Below, piece after piece: positions 8,629-17,388 of a stretch of 64,000 nt of DNA. The stretch is taken from NCBI RefSeq assembly GCF_024622045.1, contig NZ_JANKBP010000003.1; one strand, given 5' to 3'. The DNA comes from Rodentibacter caecimuris (GTDB lineage Bacteria > Pseudomonadota > Gammaproteobacteria > Enterobacterales > Pasteurellaceae). The notes under the pieces are model-generated. The model was not told the origin of the DNA and made no database searches. It saw only the letters and a list, made by a program, of their open reading frames with translations. Within the stretch, counting starts at the first letter, position 1. The number at the start of each line of letters is the position of its first letter. A program made the translations under genes and the position numbers.

Positions 8629-11082
8629 TTATTCCTGTGCATTATCTGATTTCTGTTGGGCTTGAGCCAATTTCTTGGCTTTCGCACGGGCAATTGCAGC
8701 AGCCACAGCGGCTTTTTTCGGATCAAGTGCGGTTGGTTTTTCGCCTGTTTCTTGTTCCGCATTTTCCGTTGTTATATCGCTATCATGGTTAGTCTGAGCC
8801 AATTTTTTGGCTTTCGCACGGGCAATAGCGGCAGCCACAGCCGCTTTTTTGGGAGCAAGTGCGGTTGGTTTTTCGTCTGTTTTTTGTTCCACACTTTCCG
8901 TTGTTATATCACCATCATGGTTAGTTTGAGCCAATTTCTTGGCTTTCGCACGGGCAATAGCGGCAGCCACAGCGGCTTTTTTCGGATCAAGTGCGGTTGG
9001 TTTTTCGTCCGTTTTTTGCTCCGCATTTTCCGTTGCTATATCGCTATCATGGTTAGTCTGAGCCAATTTCTTGGCTTTCGCACGGGCGATAGCGGCAGCC
9101 ACAGCGGCTTTTTTCGGATCAAGTGCGGTTGGTTTTTCGTCTGTTTTTTGCTCCGCATTTTCCGTTGTTATATCGCTATCATGGTTAGTTTGAGCCAATT
9201 TTTTGGCTTTTGCGCGGGCAATAGCGGCAGCCACAGTCGCTTTTTTTGGATCAAGTGCGGTTGGTTTTTCGCCTGTTTCTTGTTCCACATTTTCCGTTGT
9301 TATATCACCATTATGGTTAGCCTGAGCCAATTTTTTAGCTTTCGCACGGGCAATAGCGGCAGCCACGGCGACTTTTTTCGGATTTTCTGAGGCTGTTTCT
9401 TCGCTATTATTAAGATGTTCTGTTTTTATTTCCGTTTGTTGGCGGGCTAGACGACGTGCTTTACGCAATGCCGTTATATCGCTATTATCCGGTAAAATTT
9501 CGCCTTTTTCTGTTGTTAATGTTTTCTGCTGAGTTATTTCTTCCGAACCGGCTTTTTTCGCTTTGAGACGTGCTAATGCTGCTTTTACCGGATCTTCGCC
9601 TTTGGTTTTGGCTAATTCTTCGCGACGGGCTTCAGCTGCGCGTTGAGAACGGGCTTTACGTTCCTGTTCTTCACGTTCCATACGTGCTTGTTTCGCTTCA
9701 AAGCGAATTTTTGCTTCTTCCGCTTTTTTCTGTTTTTCTTTTATTTGCCAAATTTTTGCTTTTTCTTGGCGGAAATATTGAATAAGCGGGATATGGCTCG
9801 GGCAAACATAAGCACATACGCCACATTCAATACAATCTTTTAAAGCATATTCTTCCGATTTTGTGTGATCTTCACTGCGTGCGAACCAGTAAAGTTGCTG
9901 TGGCATTAAATTTACCGGACAAGCGTCCGAGCAGCTTGAGCAGCGAATACAGGCTTTTTCCGGCTCCGGTTCGGTATATTCAAAATGATCCGGCGCAAGC
10001 AAGCAATTGACGATTTTGGTGACCGGTGCATTTAAATTCGGTAGCTCCAAGCCCATCATTGGGCCGCCGACGAACACAGGGAAACGTTCATCAAATTGAT
10101 AACCCGTATGAGTTAATGCGTGATAAATTGGCGTGCCGAGACGTACCCAATAATTCCCTTTTTCTTGAATTTTATCGCCGGTTAATGTAACTACGCGTTC
10201 AATTAAAGGTTCGTCATTGATGACAGCTCTTTTTATCGCAAAAGCAGTCCCCACGTTGTGCATTAAAACGCCAATATTGGAGGAGCGTGAGCCGCTTGGC
10301 ACTTCCATACCGGTGAGTAAATAAATGAGTTGTTTTGCTGCGCCGGACGGGTATTTCGTTGGGATTACGCGTACATCAATATCATTTGCGCCGTGTAGCG
10401 CCGCATTAATTGCTTCAATGGCGTTAGGTTTGTTATCTTCAATGGCGATAACTACTTTTTCAGGGCGTAGGATATAGCGTAAAATACGCACGCCTTCAAT
10501 AATTTCATCGGCATGTTCACGCATTAGGCGATCATCACAGGTGATGTAAGGTTCACATTCCGCACCGTTAATAATCAATAATTTGACTTTTTTATCCGCT
10601 GATTGGATCTTGGCGGCGGTAGGGAATACGGCGCCTCCCAAGCCCGCAATGCCGGCAAGATAAATTTTTTCGATAAGTTGTTCCGCAGTTAGGTGAAGAA
10701 AATCTTCAATCGGGTGTTGTTCAATATGTTGATCCAAACCGTCAGCCTGTAAATGAATAGTCATTTCATCAAGCCCGGAAGGATGTGCGGCGACATAGGG
10801 GGCAATATTTTTAATTGTGCCGGATGTCGGTGCATGAACGGGGAGTACGCGTAAACCGTCACCTTGCGTTAAGGCTTGTCCTTTTAAAACATAATCACCG
10901 ACGTTCACTAAAACATTACCCGCCTGACCTGAGTGTTGTTTGAGCGGAATATAAAAATCCTTGCTTAAAGGAAGTATTCTGATCGGTTGATGGTTAGATT
11001 GATCTTTCATTTCCGGAGGATGAATTCCCCCTTTGAAATCCCATAGTTTACCGGAATTAAAACGAGATAAAACGTCCGCCAT
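8629..11082 (-). CDS. rnfC: Rnf complex NADH/ferredoxin-side subunit RnfC with repeat tail
   Basis: RnfC is the peripheral cytoplasmic subunit with an NADH/flavin-binding core (IAGLGGAVFPTAAKIQ, INGAECEPYITCDDRLMRE) and two [4Fe-4S] motifs, CIRCSSCSDACP and CIECGVCAYVCP, at about residues 370-420. The core ends near residue 450; then come a Lys/Glu/Arg-rich coiled coil and six copies of an Ala/Lys-rich unit containing AAAIARAKAKKLAQ with a 44-residue period. At 817 residues it is long-tailed, as in other Haemophilus and enteric RnfC. It is fused head to tail with rnfB (TAA directly before ATG). The plus-strand ORF opposite the repeats is a shadow. Confidence 0.95.
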   Translation of the reverse strand: MADVLSRFNSGKLWDFKGGIHPPEMKDQSNHQPIRILPLSKDFYIPLKQHSGQAGNVLVNVGDYVLKGQALTQGDGLRVLPVHAPTSGTIKNIAPYVAAHPSGLDEMTIHLQADGLDQHIEQHPIEDFLHLTAEQLIEKIYLAGIAGLGGAVFPTAAKIQSADKKVKLLIINGAECEPYITCDDRLMREHADEIIEGVRILRYILRPEKVVIAIEDNKPNAIEAINAALHGANDIDVRVIPTKYPSGAAKQLIYLLTGMEVPSGSRSSNIGVLMHNVGTAFAIKRAVINDEPLIERVVTLTGDKIQEKGNYWVRLGTPIYHALTHTGYQFDERFPVFVGGPMMGLELPNLNAPVTKIVNCLLAPDHFEYTEPEPEKACIRCSSCSDACPVNLMPQQLYWFARSEDHTKSEEYALKDCIECGVCAYVCPSHIPLIQYFRQEKAKIWQIKEKQKKAEEAKIRFEAKQARMEREEQERKARSQRAAEARREELAKTKGEDPVKAALARLKAKKAGSEEITQQKTLTTEKGEILPDNSDITALRKARRLARQQTEIKTEHLNNSEETASENPKKVAVAAAIARAKAKKLAQANHNGDITTENVEQETGEKPTALDPKKATVAAAIARAKAKKLAQTNHDSDITTENAEQKTDEKPTALDPKKAAVAAAIARAKAKKLAQTNHDSDIATENAEQKTDEKPTALDPKKAAVAAAIARAKAKKLAQTNHDGDITTESVEQKTDEKPTALAPKKAAVAAAIARAKAKKLAQTNHDSDITTENAEQETGEKPTALDPKKAAVAAAIARAKAKKLAQAQQKSDNAQE
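8641..9400. repeat. 132-bp tandem repeats in rnfC, five carrying an uptake sequence
   Basis: Six units encode the RnfC tail. AAGTGCGGT occurs at 8725, 8857, 8989, 9121 and 9253, an exact 132-bp period (44 codons); on the coding strand it reads ACCGCACTT within codons for KPTALDPKK or KPTALAPKK. The sixth, most N-terminal unit lacks the uptake sequence and is more diverged. Confidence 0.93.
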
Positions 11083-11664
11083 TTATTCCCCCACAACCCG
11101 TTTTTTTTCGCTACCGTTCACATTCACTACCGGAATAACCAGCTTTGCGTCAAATTTCCAATCCCAACTATCAATACCTTTTTTTACCGGAATCATTGAG
11201 ATGCAATCTGTCGGGCAAGGTGCGACACAAAGTTCACAGCCGGTGCAAAGATCGGGAATAATAGTGTGCATCATTTTATTTGTCCCAATAATGGCATCGA
11301 CCGGACAGGCTTGAATACATTTGGTGCAGCCAATACACATATTTTCATCAATAAACGCCACGGTTTCGACCGGTTCTTCCATGCCATCAACTGCCGGCAC
11401 GTCAACACCTAGAATCTCTGCAATTTTTACTATGGTGTCCCGCCCGCCCGGAACACATTTGGTAATTGAATCACCATTGCAAACTGCTTCCGCATAGGGT
11501 TTGCAGCCGGGATAACCGCATTGACCGCATTGGCTTTGTGGTAATATGGCATCAATTTTTTCTACAATAGGATCGGCTTCCACTTTTAGTTTTAAGGAAG
11601 CAAATCCCAAAATAGCACCGAAAATGAGCGCAAGCAGACTGATGACAATAAGTAGAATAGTCAT
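11083..11664 (-). CDS. rnfB: Rnf complex iron-sulfur subunit RnfB
   Basis: RnfB receives or donates electrons at the cytoplasmic side through several Fe-S clusters. An N-terminal helix (about 2-24) anchors it. A first cluster motif uses Cys46, Cys49, Cys54 and Cys70 (CGQCGYPGC...C), and a ferredoxin-like domain has C110-X2-C-X2-C-X3-C and C140-X2-C-X2-C-X3-C. The 193-residue length is normal. The start overlaps the stop of a short upstream ORF (TAATG), and the stop abuts the rnfC start. Confidence 0.96.
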   Translation of the reverse strand: MTILLIVISLLALIFGAILGFASLKLKVEADPIVEKIDAILPQSQCGQCGYPGCKPYAEAVCNGDSITKCVPGGRDTIVKIAEILGVDVPAVDGMEEPVETVAFIDENMCIGCTKCIQACPVDAIIGTNKMMHTIIPDLCTGCELCVAPCPTDCISMIPVKKGIDSWDWKFDAKLVIPVVNVNGSEKKRVVGE

Positions 11665-11747
11665 TATTTCTTCATTTTCCCTGAAAATTTTTGATAGAGC
11701 CCGATAAGTAAAATTAACACGGTAACAGCCATTAAAAAGTAGATCAT
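11664..11747 (-). CDS. Possible 27-aa membrane peptide between rnfA and rnfB
   Basis: A 27-codon ORF begins MIYFLMAVTVLILLIGLY, a single hydrophobic helix of about 17 residues, and ends with a basic tail (QKFSGKMKK). Its TAA overlaps the rnfB ATG (TAATG), the coupling pattern used by other rnf genes here. It fills most of the 98-nt rnfA-rnfB gap, which other gammaproteobacterial rnf operons usually lack. The ribosome-binding site is weak. I know no named homolog; it could be an accessory micro-subunit or simply spacer. Confidence 0.5.
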   Translation of the reverse strand: MIYFLMAVTVLILLIGLYQKFSGKMKK

Positions 11748-11762
11748 AATTAACGATGAGTG

Positions 11763-12341
11763 TTACTTAACGAGCCCTGTGAATCCCATAAAGGCAAGTG
11801 ACATTAAACCCGCCGTGATTAATGCAATGGATGCACCCTGAAATGTATTGGGTACATCTGCCGCCACTAAGCGTTCACGTAATGCGGCAAATAAAACTAA
11901 TACTAAGGAAAAGCCTAGTGATGCGCCAAAGCCATAGAGGACTGATCCGGTTAAGTTATGGGCAAGATTGACATTGAGTAATGCCACACCTAGAACGGCA
12001 CAGTTTGTTGTGATCAGCGGTAAAAAAATACCAAGCAGCCGATAAAGTGTCGGGCTGGTTTTATTAATAGCCATTTCGGTAAATTGAACCACAACGGCAA
12101 TCACCAGAATAAACACAAGGGTTCGTAAAAAAGTTGCATTTAAAGGTAATAAAATATAGTGATCGACCAAATAAGCAGAGAGTGAGGCAACGGTTAAAAC
12201 GAACATGGTTGCTAAGCCCATGCCGATTGCGGTTTCAATTTTTTTTGATACGCCCATAAAGGGACAAAGCCCAAGAAACTTCACTAGGACGAAGTTGTTA
12301 ATCAATGCGGTACCAATAATTAATAAAATATAATGTGTCAT
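11763..12341 (-). CDS. rnfA: Ion-translocating oxidoreductase subunit RnfA
   Basis: RnfA is a six-helix inner-membrane subunit, paralogous to RnfE, that helps form the ion path and holds an intramembrane Fe-S site between the two. Landmarks are NNFVLVKFLGLCPFMGVSKK, TSPTLYRLLGIFLPLITTNCAVLGVALLN and ITAGLMSLAFMGFTGLVK. ATG 12341 gives the family-standard 192 residues; the longer reading to 12464 is rejected. It is the first gene of the minus-strand rnfABCDGE operon. Confidence 0.96.
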   Translation of the reverse strand: MTHYILLIIGTALINNFVLVKFLGLCPFMGVSKKIETAIGMGLATMFVLTVASLSAYLVDHYILLPLNATFLRTLVFILVIAVVVQFTEMAINKTSPTLYRLLGIFLPLITTNCAVLGVALLNVNLAHNLTGSVLYGFGASLGFSLVLVLFAALRERLVAADVPNTFQGASIALITAGLMSLAFMGFTGLVK

Positions 12342-12556
12342 CACTGCCTGCCTTTTAAATAGGGCGTTATTATCCCTATTTATGGGCGGAAGAACAATAG
12401 GAAATTTAGGGTAGAATCCTACCCAAAAATAAGTGTGGTTAATTTTAAAAAGGTATGATTTCAATGCCTTTAAATGATGACATAAGGTGACAATTCGCCT
12501 CGTTTTATTGTAATACTCGGTTTTTACCGCAAAGTGCGGTTAAAAAATCCGATTTT
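12342..12556. promoter_or_regulatory. rnf operon upstream region
   Basis: The 215-nt gap should contain the rnf promoter (minus) and the 3' region of the yccS-like gene. It holds an inverted repeat GGGTAG-N4-CTACCC at 12409-12424 and an uptake sequence at 12532-12540 that lies in a short palindrome (ACCGCA at 12526-12531 with TGCGGT at 12535-12540). The latter is not followed by a T-run on either strand. Confidence 0.4.
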
Positions 12557-14704
12557 TTATTTATCTTCATGGTTTGAGTCATGATTGGATGTTTTATGAA
12601 AGTAGCTATAAATTTGCGGCAATAGTTGTGCGATTAGATTTAACTGCTGATATGGGAGTACAAATGCCGTATTTTCAGATACGTGAATCTCTTTCAAACT
12701 GGATTCAATATTTTCAAATAATTTAGCAAAAACCTCAGGCGTGAGTTTTTCGATGTTTTCAAGGGCGTAAATAATTTTTTTGGCTGCTGGATAAAAGCCC
12801 GATAGAAAACCGGTGGTTTGTTGTAATTCGCGCATTTTATAGCGGTATGAGCCAAGTGCAGAGATATAGCTTAATAAAGAATAATTGATTTTGAGTAAAT
12901 CAAAGCCTTCTTGCAAATGTGCTTGATATTTCATCGGTTCACTGTTCATATTGGAAATGGTTGTACTCAGTGCGGCGTTGTATTCGTGTGCATTACGGCG
13001 GGCAATGCGATATTTAAGATCATCGCTTTTGCTAAATTGTAACTGACTGGTGATATGTAACAAATATTGTGCATCACTTTTGATAGCAAGTCGGCTGACT
13101 TTATCAAGTTGTAAGTATTTCCAATCCGGCCATAAATAAGAGACGCCAAACCAAGCAATAGCCGAGCCAAGTAAGGTATCAAGTACACGGGGAATCAGCG
13201 CGGTTTCCGTGCTGAAACCCATGATATCAAAGCCTAATAATACTTGTAGAGTAATGAAAAAAGTTGAAAAACTGTAATTATTACTGCGAAAGAAGAAAAA
13301 TAGTGTACTGGTTAGCACAATTAGGCCGAGTTTTAATTCAAGGGTCGGATTTAAATAAGGTAGTAGTAGCCCCACAATTACACCTAAGATTGTGCCGATA
13401 ATGCGTTGGCGTAGTCGTGCTTTAGTTGCGGAGTAATTGGGCTGGCAAACAAAAATTGCCGTGAGTAAGATCCAATAACCGAGATTGAATTGGAAAAAAT
13501 CCACAATGACACAGCAAAGGAAAACGACAATAGATAAGCGCACGGCATGACGGAATAATTGCGATTCAAAGGTAAAGTGTCCGGCAATAGTGGAAAGAAT
13601 ATTCTTTAGCCCCGTTACTTGCACGGTATGAATTTGCGCAAGCGGCTCATTGATGTTGGACTCTTGTTCTAATTGATTCATTTGCCAATTAATATTTTGC
13701 AAATTATCCAATAACCCTTGAATATGAATAATCAGATCTTTGTCATCGGGGTATTTTTGACGATACAGCTCAAAAGATTGTAAGGTGCCGAGGAGGGCTT
13801 TTTCTACCCGTTGGTTATAATGATAAGGGCGGTTATGACGTAAACTTTGCTTAATTTCTTGACAGGATTGGGCTTGTAATTCCAATAATCGTTGAATACG
13901 GAAAATCAGATCCGTATTTTTAAGTTTTTCGGCAATTTGTTGATAATCAAAATGGGTGGAATTGGCTCGCTCATGGATTTCTTGTGCGGCAAAATAATAG
14001 CGAATCATTTTTTGTGTGCGGATATGTCGGTGTTGCCCTCGAATACGATAAAAAAGTGCGGTTCGGGCAAGGTTAAACGCATTTATGACGTTGGCATTTT
14101 TGAGGGCGAAATTGAGGTGTTTTTTCTCGATTTCATCAATTTCATCGGGATCGAAAAACATTGATTTGGCATCTAAATATTCCCCTAAGGAGCAAAAGGC
14201 TTTAGCAACACTTTCTTGTACGGGGCGATTTGGGAAAAAAAGATGAACGATTAGGGTTATCACACTATAAAGTAGCGTACCGAGCAAAATCAGTGTTGTT
14301 TTAATAAACCAACTTTCTGTGTCATTGGGATCATGAGTGAGCGTTGTATAGAGCGCGACAACAAGTGCACCGAAAGCAATGGTACTGTAACGTTGTCCAA
14401 CAGCCCCTATCATAGTAAAAATGAAGGTAAGCGAAGTAATTAATGCAATGTATTGAATCGGTTTGCCGATATTGAGCTGCACTACAAAAGAAGAAATGGC
14501 AAAGGCAACTAATGTGTAAAAAATATTTTTTAAACGACCGGTTAAACGGTTATCCAAGTCCACTAATCCACCTGAAATAATTCCCAAAATTAATGGCATG
14601 GATTGACTGGAAATATCAAAGAACCAAACACCGAAAGCGGCGAGATTCACGCTAATAAATATTGGAATGGAAGCGATGACTTTTGCGTTTAACCAGTTAT
14701 TCAT
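12557..14704 (-). CDS. yccS: FUSC-family inner-membrane transporter, YccS-like
   Basis: The 715-residue protein has two blocks of about six helices (near residues 10-150 and 375-510) separated by a cytoplasmic region and followed by a C-terminal cytoplasmic domain, the FUSC/YccS-YhfK architecture related to aromatic-acid efflux proteins. RQRIIGTILGVIVGLLLPYL with nearby aromatic/Phe-rich helices marks the second block. The substrate is not known. It is transcribed alone downstream of the DUF2057 gene, separated from it by a terminator hairpin. Confidence 0.85.
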   Translation of the reverse strand: MNNWLNAKVIASIPIFISVNLAAFGVWFFDISSQSMPLILGIISGGLVDLDNRLTGRLKNIFYTLVAFAISSFVVQLNIGKPIQYIALITSLTFIFTMIGAVGQRYSTIAFGALVVALYTTLTHDPNDTESWFIKTTLILLGTLLYSVITLIVHLFFPNRPVQESVAKAFCSLGEYLDAKSMFFDPDEIDEIEKKHLNFALKNANVINAFNLARTALFYRIRGQHRHIRTQKMIRYYFAAQEIHERANSTHFDYQQIAEKLKNTDLIFRIQRLLELQAQSCQEIKQSLRHNRPYHYNQRVEKALLGTLQSFELYRQKYPDDKDLIIHIQGLLDNLQNINWQMNQLEQESNINEPLAQIHTVQVTGLKNILSTIAGHFTFESQLFRHAVRLSIVVFLCCVIVDFFQFNLGYWILLTAIFVCQPNYSATKARLRQRIIGTILGVIVGLLLPYLNPTLELKLGLIVLTSTLFFFFRSNNYSFSTFFITLQVLLGFDIMGFSTETALIPRVLDTLLGSAIAWFGVSYLWPDWKYLQLDKVSRLAIKSDAQYLLHITSQLQFSKSDDLKYRIARRNAHEYNAALSTTISNMNSEPMKYQAHLQEGFDLLKINYSLLSYISALGSYRYKMRELQQTTGFLSGFYPAAKKIIYALENIEKLTPEVFAKLFENIESSLKEIHVSENTAFVLPYQQLNLIAQLLPQIYSYFHKTSNHDSNHEDK

Positions 14705-14726
14705 TTTGAATCCTTATCAAAATAGA

Positions 14727-14750
14727 AAAGTGAGCTTGATAGCTCACTCT
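14727..14750 (-). terminator. Terminator of the DUF2057 gene
   Basis: An 8-bp stem (AGTGAGCT at 14729-14736 with AGCTCACT at 14741-14748, 4-nt loop) reads on the minus strand into TTTTCTATTTTG, 20 nt past the DUF2057 gene. Confidence 0.8.
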
Positions 14751-14769
14751 CCGTTATAAAGTGCGGTCA

Positions 14770-15438
14770 TTATTTATGGGATTTTGCCCAATTTAAGAAA
14801 CGGGTTTGGGTTTCTTTATCCGCTTGTTGGAACCAATATTGTAATTGTTGTTCCGCGACATTTTCACCTTGAACAACGACTTTACCCTTAGTTGCTTTAT
14901 CGTTTGTAGCAGGCATCGCCCCCATCATTGGTTGCATACTTGCCGTAGCCAGTGCCGGAACCGCTGCGATTGCACCCGAAGCGTTATAGTTTGCTAGATC
15001 ACTCACAATATTCGCCGATGGAAACAGACCTTCTTGTTTTAACGTATCTATTTTTGCCGGAATATTCTGACCTGAGGCTGTTTTCACGCTGATAACAGGC
15101 GCTCCGTTGAATTTTTCTGCTTCAGCTTTAGTGCGAATGCTAGGAGTGGAAATCACAATATCTTCGGTTGAACCTTGAAAGGTAACAATAATTGGGTTGG
15201 ATTCAAATAGAGATTGGCTTGAACCGCTACCAACAATTTCGCCCACACGCACGACGACTTGATGGGTGTTGCTATCATTGATGTTGAATGAGTTATTTTT
15301 GTTTAGAAGGGATTTACTTGCTTTTTGACCATCAATAGCTAGAAAATCGATATTTGATGAACTGGAAACCACACCGGCAAAACTTGCCGTACTGGCTAAT
15401 AGTGTTGCGATACTAAAGGCAAACGTGCGTAATTTCAT
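14770..15438 (-). CDS. DUF2057 (UPF0319, YccT/CsgI-like) exported protein
   Basis: The 222-residue protein has a signal peptide (MKLRTFAFSIATLLASTASFA, cleavage likely after AFA near residue 22) and so is periplasmic. The mature part starts with a domain of the DUF2057/UPF0319 type; the E. coli member YccT (CsgI) inhibits curli assembly, a role not expected in a curli-less Haemophilus. The C-terminus QLQYWFQQADKETQTRFLNWAK is typical of the family. It is next to the yccS-like gene. Specific function is unknown. Confidence 0.82.
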   Translation of the reverse strand: MKLRTFAFSIATLLASTASFAGVVSSSSNIDFLAIDGQKASKSLLNKNNSFNINDSNTHQVVVRVGEIVGSGSSQSLFESNPIIVTFQGSTEDIVISTPSIRTKAEAEKFNGAPVISVKTASGQNIPAKIDTLKQEGLFPSANIVSDLANYNASGAIAAVPALATASMQPMMGAMPATNDKATKGKVVVQGENVAEQQLQYWFQQADKETQTRFLNWAKSHK

Positions 15439-15664
15439 GATTACTCCTTTTATTATGGTGAAAATAAGTTTCGCCGCCTATGCTATGCTAATTTCTATGA
15501 AATGGAAATAAAAAAGTGCGGTTAAAAATGAAAAAGTTTTTCGGTATTATGTCGCAGTTGCATAAAACCGACGTTTTAGCGGATTATAAGGGTAATGCTC
15601 CAAGGCGCATAAAGTACATCTTCACATTTTGTATAAAGCTAACTTATATCACATCGGAATGATA

Positions 15665-15696
15665 AAAAAGTGCGGTTAATTTTAACCGCACTTTTT
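15665..15696 (-). terminator. Terminator made of two inverted uptake sequences
   Basis: A perfect 15-bp stem (15665-15679 with 15682-15696, 2-nt loop) contains AAGTGCGGT and its complement. It lies 18 nt beyond the PTS gene and ends in T-runs on both strands, so it probably ends the sugar operon. Confidence 0.9.
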
Positions 15697-15713
15697 GGTC
15701 GCTTGAATATGGC

Positions 15714-17378
15714 TTAAACTTTCGGAATTTCAGCACCGGAGGCAAGCAGATCTTGAATATCGGATTTCAGCACATCGGCTTTTGGCCCGTAGATGGCTTG
15801 AATACCGGTTCCTTTGATAATAATCCCCATCGCGCCGGCTTGTTTCCAACCCGCCTCATTGCCAACTAAATCGGCATTATGCACGGTAATACGTAAGCGT
15901 GTCATACAGGCATCAACATCGGCAATATTATTGCGTCCGCCAAGTAAGTTCACAATTTGCACGACTTGTGCGCTTGCGTTGGCGACTTTGGGTTCGTTGG
16001 ACGTATTTTCATCGGCATTTTTCGCATCATAGTTACCATTGCGTCCCGCCGTTGCTAGGTTGAATTTTTTAATCATAAAATTCGCAATCAGGAACATAGC
16101 TAATGCAAAGAGAATAGAAACCCAAATAAAGTTGATGACATCCATGCCAATGCCGGCTTTAATTGCCATTGGTGTACGGGTTAAAAACTCAATATTACCG
16201 AATGAATGCATCCGTAAATTCACAATATCCGCCATGGCAAATGCCGCACCTTGAACCAAAGCATACACGATATAAAGCGGCACAGCGGCGAACATAAACA
16301 TATATTCAATCGGTTCTGTTACACCGGTAAGGAAAACGGCAAGGGCAGAAGAGAGGAAAATCCCTTTATAAATTTTTTTCTTATCTGCATCGACATTGAC
16401 ATACATTGCTAGGGTAATTCCCATCAAGATACCGCTTGAACCAATCATTTGCCCGACTTTAAAACGAGCCGGTGTGACGCTTGAGAGTAGTTCGTTATAT
16501 TGAGCCAAATTACCCGTATCTTTTAAATTGATTAAGTCGGAGATCCACGCCAGCCACAATGGATCTTGTCCAAAGACTTGCACACCTTTTTGCGCTCCTG
16601 TTAAGAACTCATAAGTGCCGCCTAATGATGTATAGTTCATTGGGATAGTGAGCATATGGTGCAAACCGAAAGGCAATAAAAGACGTTCTAATGTACCGTA
16701 GATAAAGGGGGCAAGGATTGGGGCGCTATTTTGTGAACTGGCTATCCATTGACCGAAATGATTGATTCCCGATTGTACTAAAGGCCAAAATAAAGCAAGG
16801 AGTAATGCAACTAATACGGAACGATAAATCACAACAAAAGGCACGAAGCGTTTGCCGTTAAAGAAGGTGAGCACTTCAGGTAGTTTGCGGAAGTTGTAGT
16901 AGCGATTGAATGTTGTTGCCCCTACAAAGCCGGCGATGATACCCACAAAGACTCCCATATTCAATGCCGGTTGTCCGAGTATATTGACGAAGTAGTTTGC
17001 GACGGGAATTTCACCGGCAAGTAGGGTGCCGACATGCGCGTTGGGATCTGTCAGCATTTCAATTTTTACACCGAAAATATGTCCGGTAACAAGGTTGATT
17101 AAGATAAAGGCTAATCCTGCTGCAAACGCTCCGCCTGCACGCTCATTTGCCCAACTGCCGCCAATGGCTAGGGCAAATAAGAGATGTAGATTACCGATGA
17201 TCCCCCAACCAATTTGGGCAATGATATTACCAATGCGGGAGACCCATTCGGCATCACTCAACAAAGGCAATGAGTTACCAATACTCACCATTAATCCGGC
17301 AGCCGGCATAACGGCAATTACCACCATAAGGCATTTGCCGAATTTTTGCCAAAATTCAAAACTTAGCAATTTTTTCAT
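15714..17378 (-). CDS. PTS IICB sugar permease, probably maltose-type (MalT-like)
   Basis: This is a glucose-superfamily PTS transporter, IIC membrane domain followed by IIB. It imports a sugar while phosphorylating it, needing EI, HPr and a separate IIA (probably Crr) since no IIA domain is fused. The IIC part has about 10 helices and the GITEPIEY-like loop (LTGVTEPIEYMF); the linker is Asn/Ala-rich; IIB has the phospho-cysteine in DVDACMTRLRITV (Cys491). ATG 17378 has a strong AGGAG; the ORF upstream to 17417 overlaps the previous gene. Substrate maltose is inferred from malQ, malP and a phosphatase in the same operon; glucose or another alpha-glucoside remains possible. Confidence 0.82.
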   Translation of the reverse strand: MKKLLSFEFWQKFGKCLMVVIAVMPAAGLMVSIGNSLPLLSDAEWVSRIGNIIAQIGWGIIGNLHLLFALAIGGSWANERAGGAFAAGLAFILINLVTGHIFGVKIEMLTDPNAHVGTLLAGEIPVANYFVNILGQPALNMGVFVGIIAGFVGATTFNRYYNFRKLPEVLTFFNGKRFVPFVVIYRSVLVALLLALFWPLVQSGINHFGQWIASSQNSAPILAPFIYGTLERLLLPFGLHHMLTIPMNYTSLGGTYEFLTGAQKGVQVFGQDPLWLAWISDLINLKDTGNLAQYNELLSSVTPARFKVGQMIGSSGILMGITLAMYVNVDADKKKIYKGIFLSSALAVFLTGVTEPIEYMFMFAAVPLYIVYALVQGAAFAMADIVNLRMHSFGNIEFLTRTPMAIKAGIGMDVINFIWVSILFALAMFLIANFMIKKFNLATAGRNGNYDAKNADENTSNEPKVANASAQVVQIVNLLGGRNNIADVDACMTRLRITVHNADLVGNEAGWKQAGAMGIIIKGTGIQAIYGPKADVLKSDIQDLLASGAEIPKV

Positions 17379-17388
17379 TTGTTTTCTC

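Noticed and set aside
8656..9390. Plus-strand 244-aa ORF with regular repeats opposite rnfC
   Set aside because: It is the antisense of the RnfC repeat region; the repeats create an open frame by periodicity. It is Phe/Cys/Gly-rich nonsense and has no independent start signals.
8641..9400. CRISPR-like array in the 132-bp repeats
   Set aside because: Repeats are coding, 132 bp long without unique spacers, and in frame with RnfC; no cas genes are nearby.
12526..12540. Uptake-sequence palindrome as terminator of the yccS-like gene
   Set aside because: Only 6 bp of stem and no T-run on either strand.
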